In this document: one piece after another, positions 1-10,043 of the stretch | Layout of the letters: each line of letters opens with the position of its first letter | Position numbering within the stretch: position 1 is the stretch's first letter | Assembly (NCBI GenBank): GCA_023404955.1 | Contig: JAEXZY010000051.1 | Span: 3,619 to 67,618 of the forward strand | Length of the DNA: 64,000 bases | Direction: 5' to 3' | Source: Actinomycetes bacterium | GTDB taxonomy: Bacteria > Actinomycetota > Actinomycetes > Mycobacteriales > Mycobacteriaceae | Made by a program: the position numbers and the translations under genes | Notes under the pieces: generated by a model | Databases searched by the model: none | Told to the model about the DNA's origin: nothing | Seen by the model: the letters and a program-made list of their open reading frames with translations, nothing else

Positions 1-951
1 GTCGACCGGGTGCTCAACCGCCGGCCCGGCGTCCGGGAAACCACCGTCGCCGAGGTCAACCAGGCGATCGCCGACCTCGACAAGCAGCGCGCGCAGCTCC
101 GGCTCAACGGCCGGCGCTACCTGATCGACGTCGTCATGCAGACGCCGCAGCGGTTCTCAGACGCGTTCCGCGCCGCGGTCGAGGCCGAACTCCCGGTGTT
201 CGCGCCGGCCATGCTGCGAGCCCGCTTCCATCTGTGGGAGGCCGGTTCCACGGCGCAGATGGTCGACACTCTGGCCCGTATTCGCGGAAGCCATGGCGTG
301 ATCCTCAAGGCTCAGGACGAGCCGCAGGTCGCCGAGGCGGTGGATCGGCTGGTGGATTCCGGGGTCCCGGTGGTGACCTACACGACCGACATACCGGCCA
401 GCGCGCGCAGCGCCTATGTGGGCATCGACAACCACGGCGCCGGTGTCACGGCGGCCTACCTGATGCAACAGTGGTTGGGAAGCTCGCCGTCGGATGTGCT
501 GATCACCCTCAGTCGCGCCGTCTTCCGGGGGGAGGGGGAGCGCGAGGTGGGGTTCCGGTCCGCGCTGCGCGCCTCCGGCCGGACGATCGTCGAGGTGAGC
601 GGCAGCGACGGGATCGACGCAAGCAACGAGCGGCTGGTGCTCGACGCACTGGCAGCCAACCCGGGGATCCAAGCCGTGTACTCCGTCGGGGGTGGCAACG
701 TGGCGACCGTTTCGGCGTTCGAGAAGCTGAAGCGCCCCTGTCGGGTGTTCGTCGCGCACGATCTCGACGCCGACAACCGCCGGTTGCTGGGCGAAGGCAA
801 GCTGTCGGCCGTGCTCCACAACGATCTGCGCGCCGACGCCCGGCTGGCTCTGCGGCTGATCCTGCACGAGCGCGGGGCTTTGCCCGCCGAAGCGGCCCGC
901 CCTGTGCCGATCCAGGTGATCACTCCCTACAACCTGCCGGCGCAGGGCTAG
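1..951 (+). CDS. LacI-family transcriptional regulator (5' truncated by window edge)
   Basis: The reading frame is open from base 1, so the start and most of the N-terminal helix-turn-helix lie outside the window. The first residues (VDRVLNRRPGVRETTVAEVN) match the end of a LacI-type DNA-binding domain. The rest is a periplasmic-binding-protein-like sensor domain of about 270 residues, of the type with alternating strands and helices that binds sugars. Family knowledge: such proteins repress catabolic genes and release DNA on binding a small ligand. The regulated genes must lie upstream of the window or include the gene itself, because the next gene (korA) is central metabolism. The ligand cannot be told from the sequence. 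Confidence 0.8.
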   Translation, partial: VDRVLNRRPGVRETTVAEVNQAIADLDKQRAQLRLNGRRYLIDVVMQTPQRFSDAFRAAVEAELPVFAPAMLRARFHLWEAGSTAQMVDTLARIRGSHGVILKAQDEPQVAEAVDRLVDSGVPVVTYTTDIPASARSAYVGIDNHGAGVTAAYLMQQWLGSSPSDVLITLSRAVFRGEGEREVGFRSALRASGRTIVEVSGSDGIDASNERLVLDALAANPGIQAVYSVGGGNVATVSAFEKLKRPCRVFVAHDLDADNRRLLGEGKLSAVLHNDLRADARLALRLILHERGALPAEAARPVPIQVITPYNLPAQG

Positions 952-1274
952 GTGATCGCTACTGATCGGTAATCTTTTCTAAGAAGGTTTTCCGGGCCCG
1001 ATAACGTGACCAAGACCACATTGCCAGCTGGTCCACGCGCCGCGGATGCGGCCTGAGCAGGGAATTCGGCGACACACAACCAGCACGTCACCTGCACCCG
1101 TGGTATAGGCGGTCCTAAGAGAAGTGCCATAATCGGTACTGCCAGTGACACCAACTTCTTGACGGGTGTCCATTGACGGCGCACCGCATGGGTGGCGACT
1201 CGATGGACATTCGCCCGAAGCCTCGCTGGAGTGCGGACGAGAAGGCCGACGAGAAAGACACGGAAGGCAAGCGA
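952..1274. other. Intergenic region upstream of korA
   Basis: About 320 bases without a convincing gene. It holds a CATAAT -10-like hexamer at 1128-1133 with no good -35. Two earlier in-frame korA starts also fall here (TTG 1173, ATG 1203), so part of this stretch may be coding. No strong terminator hairpin is visible after the LacI-type gene. Confidence 0.5.
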
Positions 1275-3220
<1,946 letters not shown>

Positions 3221-3224
<4 letters not shown>

Positions 3225-4297
3225 CGGACACGATCGGCACCGACCTCGGGCTGACGCCGCTGAGCAAGATGAGCCTGGTCCCGACGACGGATCAGCCGCA
3301 GAAGGCCAAGGACTTCACCAGCGACCAGGAGGTGCGCTGGTGCCCGGGCTGCGGTGACTACGTCATCCTCAACACCATTCGCAACTTCCTGCCCGAGCTG
3401 GGGCTGCGGCGGGAGAACATCGCGTTCGTCAGCGGCATCGGCTGCTCGAGCCGCTTCCCGTACTACCTGGAGACCTACGGGTTCCATTCGATCCACGGCC
3501 GCGCGCCGACGATCGCGACCGGGCTGGCGCTTGCGCGCGAGGACCTGTCGGTGTGGGTGGTGACCGGTGACGGCGACGCGCTGTCCATCGGCGGCAACCA
3601 CCTGATCCACGCGCTGCGCCGCAACGTGAACCTGACGATCCTGCTGTTCAACAACCGCATCTACGGCCTGACCAAGGGGCAGTACTCGCCGACGTCCGAG
3701 GTCGGAAAGGTCACCAAGTCGACGCCGATGGGCTCGCTGGACTATCCCTTCAACCCGGTGTCGCTGGCGCTGGGTGCCGAGGCGACGTTCGTGGGCCGCG
3801 CGCTGGACTCCGACCGCAAGGGCCTGTCGGAGGTGCTGCGCGGCGCCGCTGAGCACCGCGGTGCCGCACTGGTCGAGATCATGCAGGACTGCCCGATCTT
3901 CAACGACGGCTCGTTCGACGCGTTGCGTAAGGAAGGCGCCGAGGAGCGGCTGATCAACCTGCGCCACGGCGAGCCGATCACCTTCGGCGCCGACGGTGAG
4001 TACTGCGTCGTCAAGTCCGGCTTCGGGCTCGAGGTTGCCAAGACCGCCGACGTGGCCGCCGACCAGATCGTGGTGCACGACGCAGAACTGGACGACCCGG
4101 CGTACGCATTCGCGCTGTCGCGGCTTTCCGAGCAGAACCTCGACCACATGGTGATGGGCATCTTCCGCAAGGTCAGCAAGCCGACCTACGACGATGCGGC
4201 ACGCCAGCAGGTCAACGCCGCTCGCGAGGCCCGCGCGCACGACACCGCGGCGCTGCAGGCGCTGCTGCGCGGAAAAGACACCTGGTCGGTCGACTGA
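3221..4297 (+). CDS. korB: 2-oxoglutarate:ferredoxin oxidoreductase, beta subunit
   Basis: Thiamine-diphosphate-binding beta subunit partnering KorA (M. tuberculosis Rv2454c). The TPP motif is visible in TGDGDALSIGGNHLIHALRR, followed by the metal-site residues of LLFNNRIYG. Cysteines in VRWCPGCGDY and GIGCSSRFP are the ligands of the single [4Fe-4S] cluster in this family. At 358 residues it has normal length. The ATG sits inside the korA stop (ATGA), so the two subunits should be made in equal amounts. The electron acceptor would be a ferredoxin. No ferredoxin gene lies in the window. Confidence 0.94.
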
Positions 4298-4330
4298 TCG
4301 GTCTTCGGGCATCTGCCCGTCGTGCTGAGC

Positions 4331-4350
4331 TAACGTCACGTGTGTGACGT
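4331..4350 (+). promoter_or_regulatory. Leaderless-type -10 and palindrome over the mobA start
   Basis: TAACGT (4331-4336) lies 7 bases before GTG 4344, the spacing of a mycobacterial leaderless promoter. No Shine-Dalgarno sequence is present. A perfect inverted repeat (acgtcac, 4-base loop, gtgacgt; 4333-4350) overlaps both the -10 and the start codon. Confidence 0.5.
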
Positions 4351-4967
4351 CACCGCTGCCGTTGGCCGCTGTCATTCTCGCCGGAGGGGCCTCCCGCCGC
4401 ATGGGCCGGGACAAGGCCGCCGTGGCCATCGATGACCCGGCCGGCCCCGCCGGACGGACGACCCTGCTGCAGCGTGTGGTGTCTATCGTGAGCGCGCGCT
4501 GCGCACCGGTGTTCGTGATCGCCGCACCGGGTCAGGCACTGCCTGACGTGGACGCCACGGTACTGCGCGACGAGGTTCGCGGAGTCGGCCCGCTGCTGGC
4601 CACCGGACGCGGTCTGCGCGCGGCGGCCGACGCGGGCGTCGAGCACGCCTTCGTGTGCGCGGTCGACATGCCCGAGTTGACCACCGAGATCATCGACACC
4701 CTCGCCCGCCCCGCGCAGCGGCTCGGTGTCGACGTCGTGCTGCCGTGGGACGGCCGTGACCACTATCTGGCGGGCATCTACCGGACGGGGCTGCACGACG
4801 TCGTCGACCAGTTGATCCGCTCGGGCCAGCGCAGCATGCGCGCGCTGGTGGACTCTGTCGACACCCAGCGGATCGTGATGCCCGAGCAGGCGGCGCTCAC
4901 CAACGTCAACACCGAGGCCGATCTGTCGGCGTTGATGCCGCCGAAATTCTCGCAGCGAACTCACTGA
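4344..4967 (+). CDS. mobA: Molybdenum cofactor guanylyltransferase MobA
   Basis: Nucleotidyltransferase that attaches GMP to molybdopterin to form the guanine dinucleotide cofactor. The diagnostic N-terminal signature LAGGASRRMGRDKAA is at about residues 12-26, and the metal/nucleotide-site aspartate is in VCAVDMPEL. At 207 residues it matches the family. It occupies the position of Rv2453c next to korAB, but has its own leaderless-type promoter in the 46-base gap. GTG is the only start that fits the -10 spacing and keeps the N-terminus at family length. A paralogous transferase (MobA-like, CoxL-associated) is a less likely reading. Confidence 0.9.
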   Translation: MTSPLPLAAVILAGGASRRMGRDKAAVAIDDPAGPAGRTTLLQRVVSIVSARCAPVFVIAAPGQALPDVDATVLRDEVRGVGPLLATGRGLRAAADAGVEHAFVCAVDMPELTTEIIDTLARPAQRLGVDVVLPWDGRDHYLAGIYRTGLHDVVDQLIRSGQRSMRALVDSVDTQRIVMPEQAALTNVNTEADLSALMPPKFSQRTH

Positions 4968-4991
4968 ACAATTGCACCGAATTCGCACGGT

Positions 4992-5005
4992 GAATTCCGG
5001 AATTC
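4992..5005. repeat. 14-bp perfect palindrome downstream of mobA
   Basis: gaattccggaattc is its own reverse complement. It lies 25 bases after the mobA stop, next to a weak caccg/cggtg stem (4977-4991 region). It could be part of a terminator or a protein-binding site, but no T-tract follows. Confidence 0.4.
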
Positions 5006-5403
5006 GTGGCACGCAATTGCAACGCCTTGCGCTGGGAAAGTGCAGTGGTGTCCCTCCGAGGCCCTGCTGTGCCGAGGCCGGCCGTGTGGATCGACGCGAC
5101 ATGAAGACCTCTGTGCTGCAGCGGTATTGAGGGCGACTTGGTCGAAAAGCCAGTCTGCAGGCCGATATTGAGGTGTGCTAATAACATGGCCGTCGGACAG
5201 CCACAATGGTCGCCAGAATGGTCGTCAGAGGTAAAAGTGCTGTCTCTCTAGAATGCCATCGCGCTAACTCGTGTTCGGTTGTGCCGCAGTCGTATCCAAG
5301 AGAAGAGCAGTTGGGATCGCCCGCTTACGCCGGAGGAGACGTGGGGTGTGCGGGGTGACTGCGACGGCGGCCGAGTTGGGGTGTCCCGGGTCACAAAAAC
5401 GTG

Positions 5404-5417
5404 GTGATTTGGCTCAC
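5404..5417. promoter_or_regulatory. CRP-type binding site upstream of the first rpf gene
   Basis: GTGA-TTTGGC-TCAC is the symmetric core recognised by the mycobacterial CRP (Rv3676) and corynebacterial GlxR family (consensus TGTGA-N6-TCACA). It lies about 390 bases before the TTG start. rpf genes are known targets of CRP in M. tuberculosis (rpfA) and of GlxR in Corynebacterium (rpf2). Assignment here is by motif only. Confidence 0.5.
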
Positions 5418-5672
5418 GGGCGGGAGTTCTGGTGCGACGCCCGACGCCTGCGTCAAACATCGGCGCGACCAGCATGGACACTCGAATTTCGCGCCGTGAT
5501 TGTTTCGTGATCTGCCGGCAATTCGTCTGACACTCGAGATGACTTTGTGTAGCCAGGTTTGTACGGTCCCAAACAGCTTCGAAAGCGAAGCCCATAACTC
5601 AAAACCACGAACCAGCGTGTGTGTGGGCCACGAGAGGCGCGTCAGCGTCCAACGGCGCCGGATATCTCCGGC

Positions 5673-5689
5673 GAGATCGACTCGATCTC
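5673..5689. repeat. 17-bp palindrome in the first rpf 5' region
   Basis: Arms gagatcga and tcgatctc around a single central C form a perfect inverted repeat about 115 bases before the rpf start. It is preceded by a gccgg/ccggc stem (around 5657-5672). It may be an operator or a structured mRNA leader. Confidence 0.4.
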
Positions 5690-5803
5690 CCCCAGTCGCA
5701 CCCGACCGAGACGGTGTGACCCGACATTCCCCGCCTGCAACAGGCAGCACTGCCGTGCGTCCGCACGGCGTGTTTCGGCGCGCGCTCGGCGAAAGGACGA
5801 AAG

Positions 5804-6139
5804 TTGAAGAACATCCGCAAGACGTTTGGGCTGGCCACCATCGCCGGCGCGCTCGCCGTGGCACCCATGGCAGCGGTCACGGGTTTTGGTGCCGGAACCG
5901 CGAATGCGGACAGCGTCAACTGGGACGCCGTCGCGGCCTGCGAGTCGGGCGGCAACTGGGCCATCAACACCGGTAACGGTTACTACGGCGGCCTCCAGTT
6001 CACGATGAGCACCTGGAAGGCCAACGGCGGCTCGGGCTCGCCGCACGGCGCCAGCCGCGAAGAGCAGATCCGCGTGGCCGAGAACGTGCTGCGCTCGCAG
6101 GGCATCGGTGCGTGGCCGGTGTGCGGTCGCCGCGGCTGA
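5804..6139 (+). CDS. Resuscitation-promoting factor, short form (RpfE-like)
   Basis: Secreted peptidoglycan-cleaving Rpf of 111 residues. Residues 1-35 are a signal peptide with a basic start, a hydrophobic core and an AxA-like cleavage region ending NADS. The remainder is a single Rpf domain beginning VNWDAVAACESGGNW, with the catalytic glutamate in ACESGG and the conserved cysteine pair (AACESGG ... WPVCG). Rpf proteins are lysozyme-like transglycosylases that stimulate growth of dormant cells. There is no C-terminal extension. TTG 5804 is chosen because AAAGGACG stands just upstream and the only later ATG would destroy the signal peptide. It forms a tandem pair with the next gene. At the M. 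tuberculosis locus there is one gene, rpfE; M. smegmatis has two (rpfE, rpfE2). Confidence 0.9.
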   Translation: MKNIRKTFGLATIAGALAVAPMAAVTGFGAGTANADSVNWDAVAACESGGNWAINTGNGYYGGLQFTMSTWKANGGSGSPHGASREEQIRVAENVLRSQGIGAWPVCGRRG

Positions 6140-6160
6140 CCCCCTCTATCACGCTTTCCG

Positions 6161-6203
6161 CGAGGCGGTGTCGACTTCGGTCGACACCGCCTCGTTGTTC
6201 TCA
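6161..6203 (+). terminator. Strong intrinsic terminator after the first rpf gene
   Basis: A perfect 15-bp stem (6161-6175 with 6180-6194) is closed by a TTCG tetraloop and followed by ttgttctc. It separates the two rpf genes into independent transcription units. Confidence 0.9.
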
Positions 6204-6258
6204 CCGGCCTCTTACACCAGATAAGTAACGTCTAAAACTTCATTCTCATCGGTAACAG

Positions 6259-6272
6259 GTGATGTTGGTCAC
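6259..6272. promoter_or_regulatory. CRP-type binding site upstream of the second rpf gene
   Basis: GTGA-TGTTGG-TCAC, extended to GGTGA...TCACC by one more matching pair, lies about 83 bases before the ATG of the second rpf gene. Same symmetric core as at 5404-5417. Two GTAAC words (6225-6229, 6252-6256) lie just upstream and could belong to another regulator such as MtrA, which I cannot confirm. Confidence 0.5.
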
Positions 6273-6354
6273 CCGACAGACCGGATAGCCGCAGCGTGAG
6301 ACGCCTTCGTCGCATGCGGGCCTTGGGTCACAACGGTCGGGGAAGGACCGCACA

Positions 6355-6858
6355 ATGAACGCTCGCTCGATTGTCAGCAAGGGCCTGATGGCCGCCGCGC
6401 TCTCCGGAGCCTTTGCCGCCGTGCCGATGGCACTCGACGGCGCCACCGCAACGGCGCACGCCGACTCGGTGAACTGGGACGCCATCGCGCAGTGCGAATC
6501 GGGCGGCAACTGGAGCATCAACACCGGCAACGGCCACTACGGCGGCCTGCAGTTCAAGCAGGCCACCTGGAGCTCCAACGGTGGCACGGGCAGCCCGGCC
6601 ACGGCCTCGCGCGCCGAGCAGATCCGCGTCGCGGAGAACGTCCTGCAGAGCCAGGGCCTCAAAGCGTGGCCCAAGTGCGGCGCCGCGGGCATGAGCGCCG
6701 CGCAGGTCTGGGGCAATCCTGCGGCTGCCGCGCCTGCGCCTGCCGTCAAGCCTGCCACTGCGAAAGGCTGCGCCAACCTCCCGACGTCCGCACTCGGCGG
6801 CTTCGTCGACCTGCGCAAGATGTGCACGGCGATCTTCACCCCGCGCACCGCGCGCTGA
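6355..6858 (+). CDS. Resuscitation-promoting factor (RpfE-like, with C-terminal extension)
   Basis: Second secreted Rpf, 167 residues. The signal peptide spans about 1-37 (ending AHADS). The Rpf domain follows (VNWDAIAQCESGGNW; catalytic glutamate in QCESGG). An Ala/Pro-rich linker of about 25 residues leads to a C-terminal segment with two further cysteines (KGCANLP ... RKMCTAI). It is closely similar to the preceding gene over the Rpf domain, pointing to tandem duplication. AAGGAC at 6343-6348 precedes the ATG. The strong terminator upstream and the CRP-type palindrome suggest its own promoter. It converges on the FAD monooxygenase gene with only 6 bases between stops. Confidence 0.9.
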   Translation: MNARSIVSKGLMAAALSGAFAAVPMALDGATATAHADSVNWDAIAQCESGGNWSINTGNGHYGGLQFKQATWSSNGGTGSPATASRAEQIRVAENVLQSQGLKAWPKCGAAGMSAAQVWGNPAAAAPAPAVKPATAKGCANLPTSALGGFVDLRKMCTAIFTPRTAR

Positions 6859-6864
6859 CCCTGT

Positions 6865-8016
6865 TCAGCCTCGCGGGAGGGTGAATGCCGACCGCGCTGC
6901 GATCGACGCCAGGTGGGCGGTGACAAAGCGCTCGGGAAGGAGCGCCGATCCCCAGCTCGCGGCCGCGCTTAGCGCGGCGGGCCGTGCGTTCAAGACGCGC
7001 CCGATGGTCGCTGCCTCCCGCACCAGCGCACGCACTCGTCGTCGGCGGAACGTCGCAAACGAGGTGAAAGCCTGCGGTACGTCCTGCGCCTGAGCCACAC
7101 AGCGCGCAAGCACGGCCGCATCCTCGATCCCCTGACAGCCACCCTGCCCCAGGTGCGGCCGCATCGGGTGCGCGGCGTCGCCGATGATGACCACCGGGCC
7201 GCGAGACCAGTGCCGGGGGGCGACGCGGTCGTAGAGGTCGTTGCGCAGCAGATTCTCCGGCGTCGTCGCGGCCAGCAGTGCCGGAATCGGCGCCGCCCAG
7301 CCGGACAGCAGGCGCGCGAGGTGGGCGTGCTCGCCCTCCGGGGCGCGCCCGCCCTCCGGCGTCCGCTCCGTCGCGAACCAGTAGGTGTGCTCAGCACCCA
7401 GCGGCACATGACCGACCTGCACGCCCGGGCCGAGGGTTTCGCCGGCCAGCGCCGGGTCCATCGGTGTGTCGGCGACACCCCGCCACGCCGTGTAGCCGAC
7501 ATAGCGGCTCGGTAGGTCCCCGTTGAGCACGCCCGCGACGACCGAGCGGACGCCGTCGGCGCCGATCACCGCGTCGGCCTCGACGATGCCACCGTCCGCT
7601 GTCCTCGCCTCGACGCCGGACAGCGTCGTCGATACAGCCGTCACCGACGCCCCGGTGGTGACGGCGTCGTCGGGTAGGGCCGCGGCCAGCAGCTCAGTCA
7701 ACGTCGATCGGCGCACCACCACGAGCGGCTCCCCGAGAGCGGTGACCATCCGCTGTCCGGTCGGCCGGCGCAACCACCGCCCACTGCGCCAGCGGATCGC
7801 GCCCGCGGTGACCCTGCCGCCGGCGTCGCGGACGGCATCACCCACGCCGATCTCGTCGAGCGCAGCCAGCGCGTTGGGCCAGATGCTGATTCCCGTGCCC
7901 GCCCCGAGGTCGGTTCGCTGCTCGAGCACGCGGACCTCGTGGCCGTCACGATGCAGCGCCACCGCGCTCGCCAATCCGGCGATACCGGCGCCGACGACGA
8001 GGAAGCGCGCTGGCAT
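6865..8016 (-). CDS. FAD-dependent monooxygenase (UbiH/HpxO-like)
   Basis: Group A flavoprotein hydroxylase of 383 residues. GAGIAG (residues 8-13) binds the FAD ADP moiety. A mid-protein DG motif region (GADGVRSVV) and the late GDAAHPMRPHLGQGG flavin-binding motif are all present. Such enzymes hydroxylate aromatic or heterocyclic substrates using NAD(P)H and oxygen; the arrangement resembles urate/salicylate-type hydroxylases. The substrate cannot be assigned. It is absent from the core M. tuberculosis synteny, so it is an accessory gene. TAGGGT at 8023-8028 (reverse strand) lies 6 bases before the ATG, a leaderless arrangement. Confidence 0.85.
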   Translation of the reverse strand: MPARFLVVGAGIAGLASAVALHRDGHEVRVLEQRTDLGAGTGISIWPNALAALDEIGVGDAVRDAGGRVTAGAIRWRSGRWLRRPTGQRMVTALGEPLVVVRRSTLTELLAAALPDDAVTTGASVTAVSTTLSGVEARTADGGIVEADAVIGADGVRSVVAGVLNGDLPSRYVGYTAWRGVADTPMDPALAGETLGPGVQVGHVPLGAEHTYWFATERTPEGGRAPEGEHAHLARLLSGWAAPIPALLAATTPENLLRNDLYDRVAPRHWSRGPVVIIGDAAHPMRPHLGQGGCQGIEDAAVLARCVAQAQDVPQAFTSFATFRRRRVRALVREAATIGRVLNARPAALSAAASWGSALLPERFVTAHLASIAARSAFTLPRG

Positions 8017-8022
8017 GCGCTG

Positions 8023-8028
8023 ACCCTA
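8023..8028 (-). promoter_or_regulatory. Leaderless -10 of the FAD monooxygenase gene
   Basis: TAGGGT on the minus strand, 6 bases from ATG 8016, with no Shine-Dalgarno sequence. The divergent peptidase start is only 39 bases away. Confidence 0.45.
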
Positions 8029-8055
8029 ACCCGCCGGTTGTGTTACGAAGTGGGC

Positions 8056-10032
8056 ATGGCCCCCGAATCCCCGTTCGACGATCTGGACACGTATCTGTCG
8101 CTGCCCCGGGTGGGTGGCCTCGCGATCACGCCCGACGGTTCGCGCGTCGTGACGACCGTGTCCCAGATCAACGACGACCGTACCGAATTCGTCAGCGCCG
8201 TCTGGGAATTGGACCCCGCCGGGCACGCGGCGGCTCGCCGCATCACCCATGGCGTGCGCGGAGAGTCGGCGCCGGTGTTCACCGCGGACGGCGACCTGCT
8301 GTTCCTGGCGACGCGTCGCGGCATGGAGGACAAGGACGCAGATCCGCCGAAGGCCCTGTGGTGCCTGCCTGCGACCGGGGGAGAGGCCACGCGGGTCGCG
8401 GAGTTCCCCGGAGGCGTCGACGCCGCGGTGACGGCACGCGCTTGTGACCTCACCGTCGTCACCGCATCCGTTCTGCGGTCGGCGCGCGACCTCGACGACG
8501 ATCGCCGTCTGCGCGAGGTCCGCGAGAAGGCCAAGATCTCGGCCGTGCTGCACACCGGCTATCCGGTGCGGCACTGGGACCACGACCTCGGACCCGATGC
8601 GCCCCATCTGTTCATCGGGCGCCGCGACCTCACCCCCCAACCGGGCGGGGCGCTGCGCGATGCGCACGTCGCCGTCAGTGCCGACGGAACCTTCCTGGTC
8701 ACGACGTGGCAGATCCCCGCGCCAGGAGCCGCCCTGCGAAACACATTGGTGCGCATCGACATCGCTACGGGCGAGCGGTCCACCCTGGTCGACGACCCGG
8801 ACGCGGACCTCGGGATGCCTGCCATCTCACCGGACGGCTCTGCGGTCGCGTTCACCCGCGAAACCTTCTCCACGCCGACGCAGGCGCCGCGAATCACGCT
8901 GTGGCTGCTGCGTTTCGGTTCACCGCCTATCGAACTCACCGGGGACTGGGACCGGTGGCCCACCTCGGTCGCGTGGGCGCCCGACGGTGCGTCGTTGTTC
9001 GTCACGGCCGACGAGGCCGGCCGCGGTCCCATCTTCGTCGTCGACGTCGCGACCTCTGCCATGCGGCGGCTCGTCTCCGACGACTTCACCTACACCGACC
9101 TCCGGGTGGCCACCACCGGCGTGGCGTTCGCACTGCGCAGTTCCTATGCCGCGCCGCCGCATCCCGTGCGCATCGACCCCGACGGCACGGTGACCGTACT
9201 GCCGTGTGTCGCGCTGCCCGCGGTGCCCGGCACGCTGACCGAGGTGACCGCCACCGCCGACGACGGCGTTCCGGTCCGGTCGTGGCTGGCGCTGCCGGAA
9301 GGCGATGCTGCCGCGCCGCTCGTGCTGTGGATTCACGGCGGGCCACTGGCGAGCTGGAACGCCTGGCACTGGCGGTGGAACCCGTGGCTGATGGTGGCGC
9401 GCGGATATGCGGTGCTGCTGCCCGATCCGGCGCTGTCCACCGGCTACGGCCAGGACTTCATCCAACGCGGCTGGGGTGCTTGGGGATTCGCGCCCTACAC
9501 CGATCTGATGGCGGCCACCGACGCCGCGTGCGCGCACCCCCGCGTCGACGCGACCCGCACCGCGGCCATGGGCGGTTCGTTCGGTGGCTACATGGCCAAC
9601 TGGATCGCGGGCCACACCGACAGGTTCGACGCGATCGTCACCCACGCCAGCCTGTGGGCGCTGGACCAGTTCGGCGGGACCACCGACGGCGGCTACTGGT
9701 GGTCGCGCGAGATGACACCGGAGATGACCGCGGCGAACTCGCCGCATCGGTTCGTCTCCGACATCGTGACCCCGATGCTGGTGATCCACGGAGATCGGGA
9801 CTACCGCGTGCCCATCGGGGAAGCGCTGCGACTCTGGTACGACCTGCTCAGCTCGTCAGGCCTGCCCGCCGCCGCAGACGGGACGACCGAGCACCGCTTC
9901 CTCTATTTCCCGTCGGAGAACCACTGGGTGTTGAGCCCGTCGCACGCCAAGCTCTGGTACGAGGTGGTGTTCGGATTCCTGGCCTGTCACGTCCACGGAA
10001 GGGACACCGAGGTGCCCGAAGCGCTCGGGTAG
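8056..10032 (+). CDS. S9 family serine peptidase (acylaminoacyl peptidase / prolyl oligopeptidase type)
   Basis: Cytosolic peptidase of 658 residues. The N-terminal two-thirds has repeated beta-propeller-like blade sequences (for example GGLAITPDGSRVV and DLGMPAISPDGSAVAFTRE). The C-terminal alpha/beta hydrolase domain carries the catalytic triad: Ser508 in GGSFGGYM, Asp580 in HGDRDYRV and His623 in ENHWVL. The oxyanion HGGP motif is also present. It releases blocked or N-terminal dipeptides from short peptides. ATG 8056 is chosen because upstream in-frame codons lie in the opposite gene. No signal peptide. A weak TACGAA at 8044-8049 sits 6 bases before the ATG. Confidence 0.88.
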   Translation: MAPESPFDDLDTYLSLPRVGGLAITPDGSRVVTTVSQINDDRTEFVSAVWELDPAGHAAARRITHGVRGESAPVFTADGDLLFLATRRGMEDKDADPPKALWCLPATGGEATRVAEFPGGVDAAVTARACDLTVVTASVLRSARDLDDDRRLREVREKAKISAVLHTGYPVRHWDHDLGPDAPHLFIGRRDLTPQPGGALRDAHVAVSADGTFLVTTWQIPAPGAALRNTLVRIDIATGERSTLVDDPDADLGMPAISPDGSAVAFTRETFSTPTQAPRITLWLLRFGSPPIELTGDWDRWPTSVAWAPDGASLFVTADEAGRGPIFVVDVATSAMRRLVSDDFTYTDLRVATTGVAFALRSSYAAPPHPVRIDPDGTVTVLPCVALPAVPGTLTEVTATADDGVPVRSWLALPEGDAAAPLVLWIHGGPLASWNAWHWRWNPWLMVARGYAVLLPDPALSTGYGQDFIQRGWGAWGFAPYTDLMAATDAACAHPRVDATRTAAMGGSFGGYMANWIAGHTDRFDAIVTHASLWALDQFGGTTDGGYWWSREMTPEMTAANSPHRFVSDIVTPMLVIHGDRDYRVPIGEALRLWYDLLSSSGLPAAADGTTEHRFLYFPSENHWVLSPSHAKLWYEVVFGFLACHVHGRDTEVPEALG

Positions 10033-10043
10033 CGTCGCGTCAT

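Larger units (their letters stand above)
4968..5803. other. Long gene-free region upstream of the first rpf gene
   Basis: About 836 bases, with lower GC at its left end than its neighbours. The open frames here are short, unsupported and lack recognisable domains. It contains a 14-base perfect palindrome (4992-5005), a GTGA-N6-TCAC site (5404-5417), a small hairpin (5576-5591), and a 17-base palindrome (5673-5689) in the probable 5' UTR of the first rpf gene. The M. tuberculosis counterpart carries two small hypothetical genes (Rv2451, Rv2452c) that I cannot recognise here. I do not see the conserved core of the ydaO c-di-AMP riboswitch known upstream of rpfA. Confidence 0.6.

Noticed and set aside
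5248..5595. 115-codon minus-strand open frame in the gap before rpf
   Set aside because: No domain, no Shine-Dalgarno sequence, atypical composition and overlap with other equally poor frames.
5200..5803. c-di-AMP (ydaO) riboswitch before the first rpf gene
   Set aside because: The conserved core segments of the motif (GGGGAACCA-like and the AGCUAACC-like block) were not found by eye. Such a riboswitch is known for rpfA, not this locus.
6221..6256. MtrA direct-repeat site made by two GTAAC words
   Set aside because: The words are 27 bases apart, which does not fit a clear spaced repeat. Kept only as a remark.
8706..10043. Long upstream extension of the saccharopine-dehydrogenase-like frame
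   Set aside because: The extension is Arg/Ala-rich noise lying over the S9 peptidase gene, and homology starts at ATG 10044.
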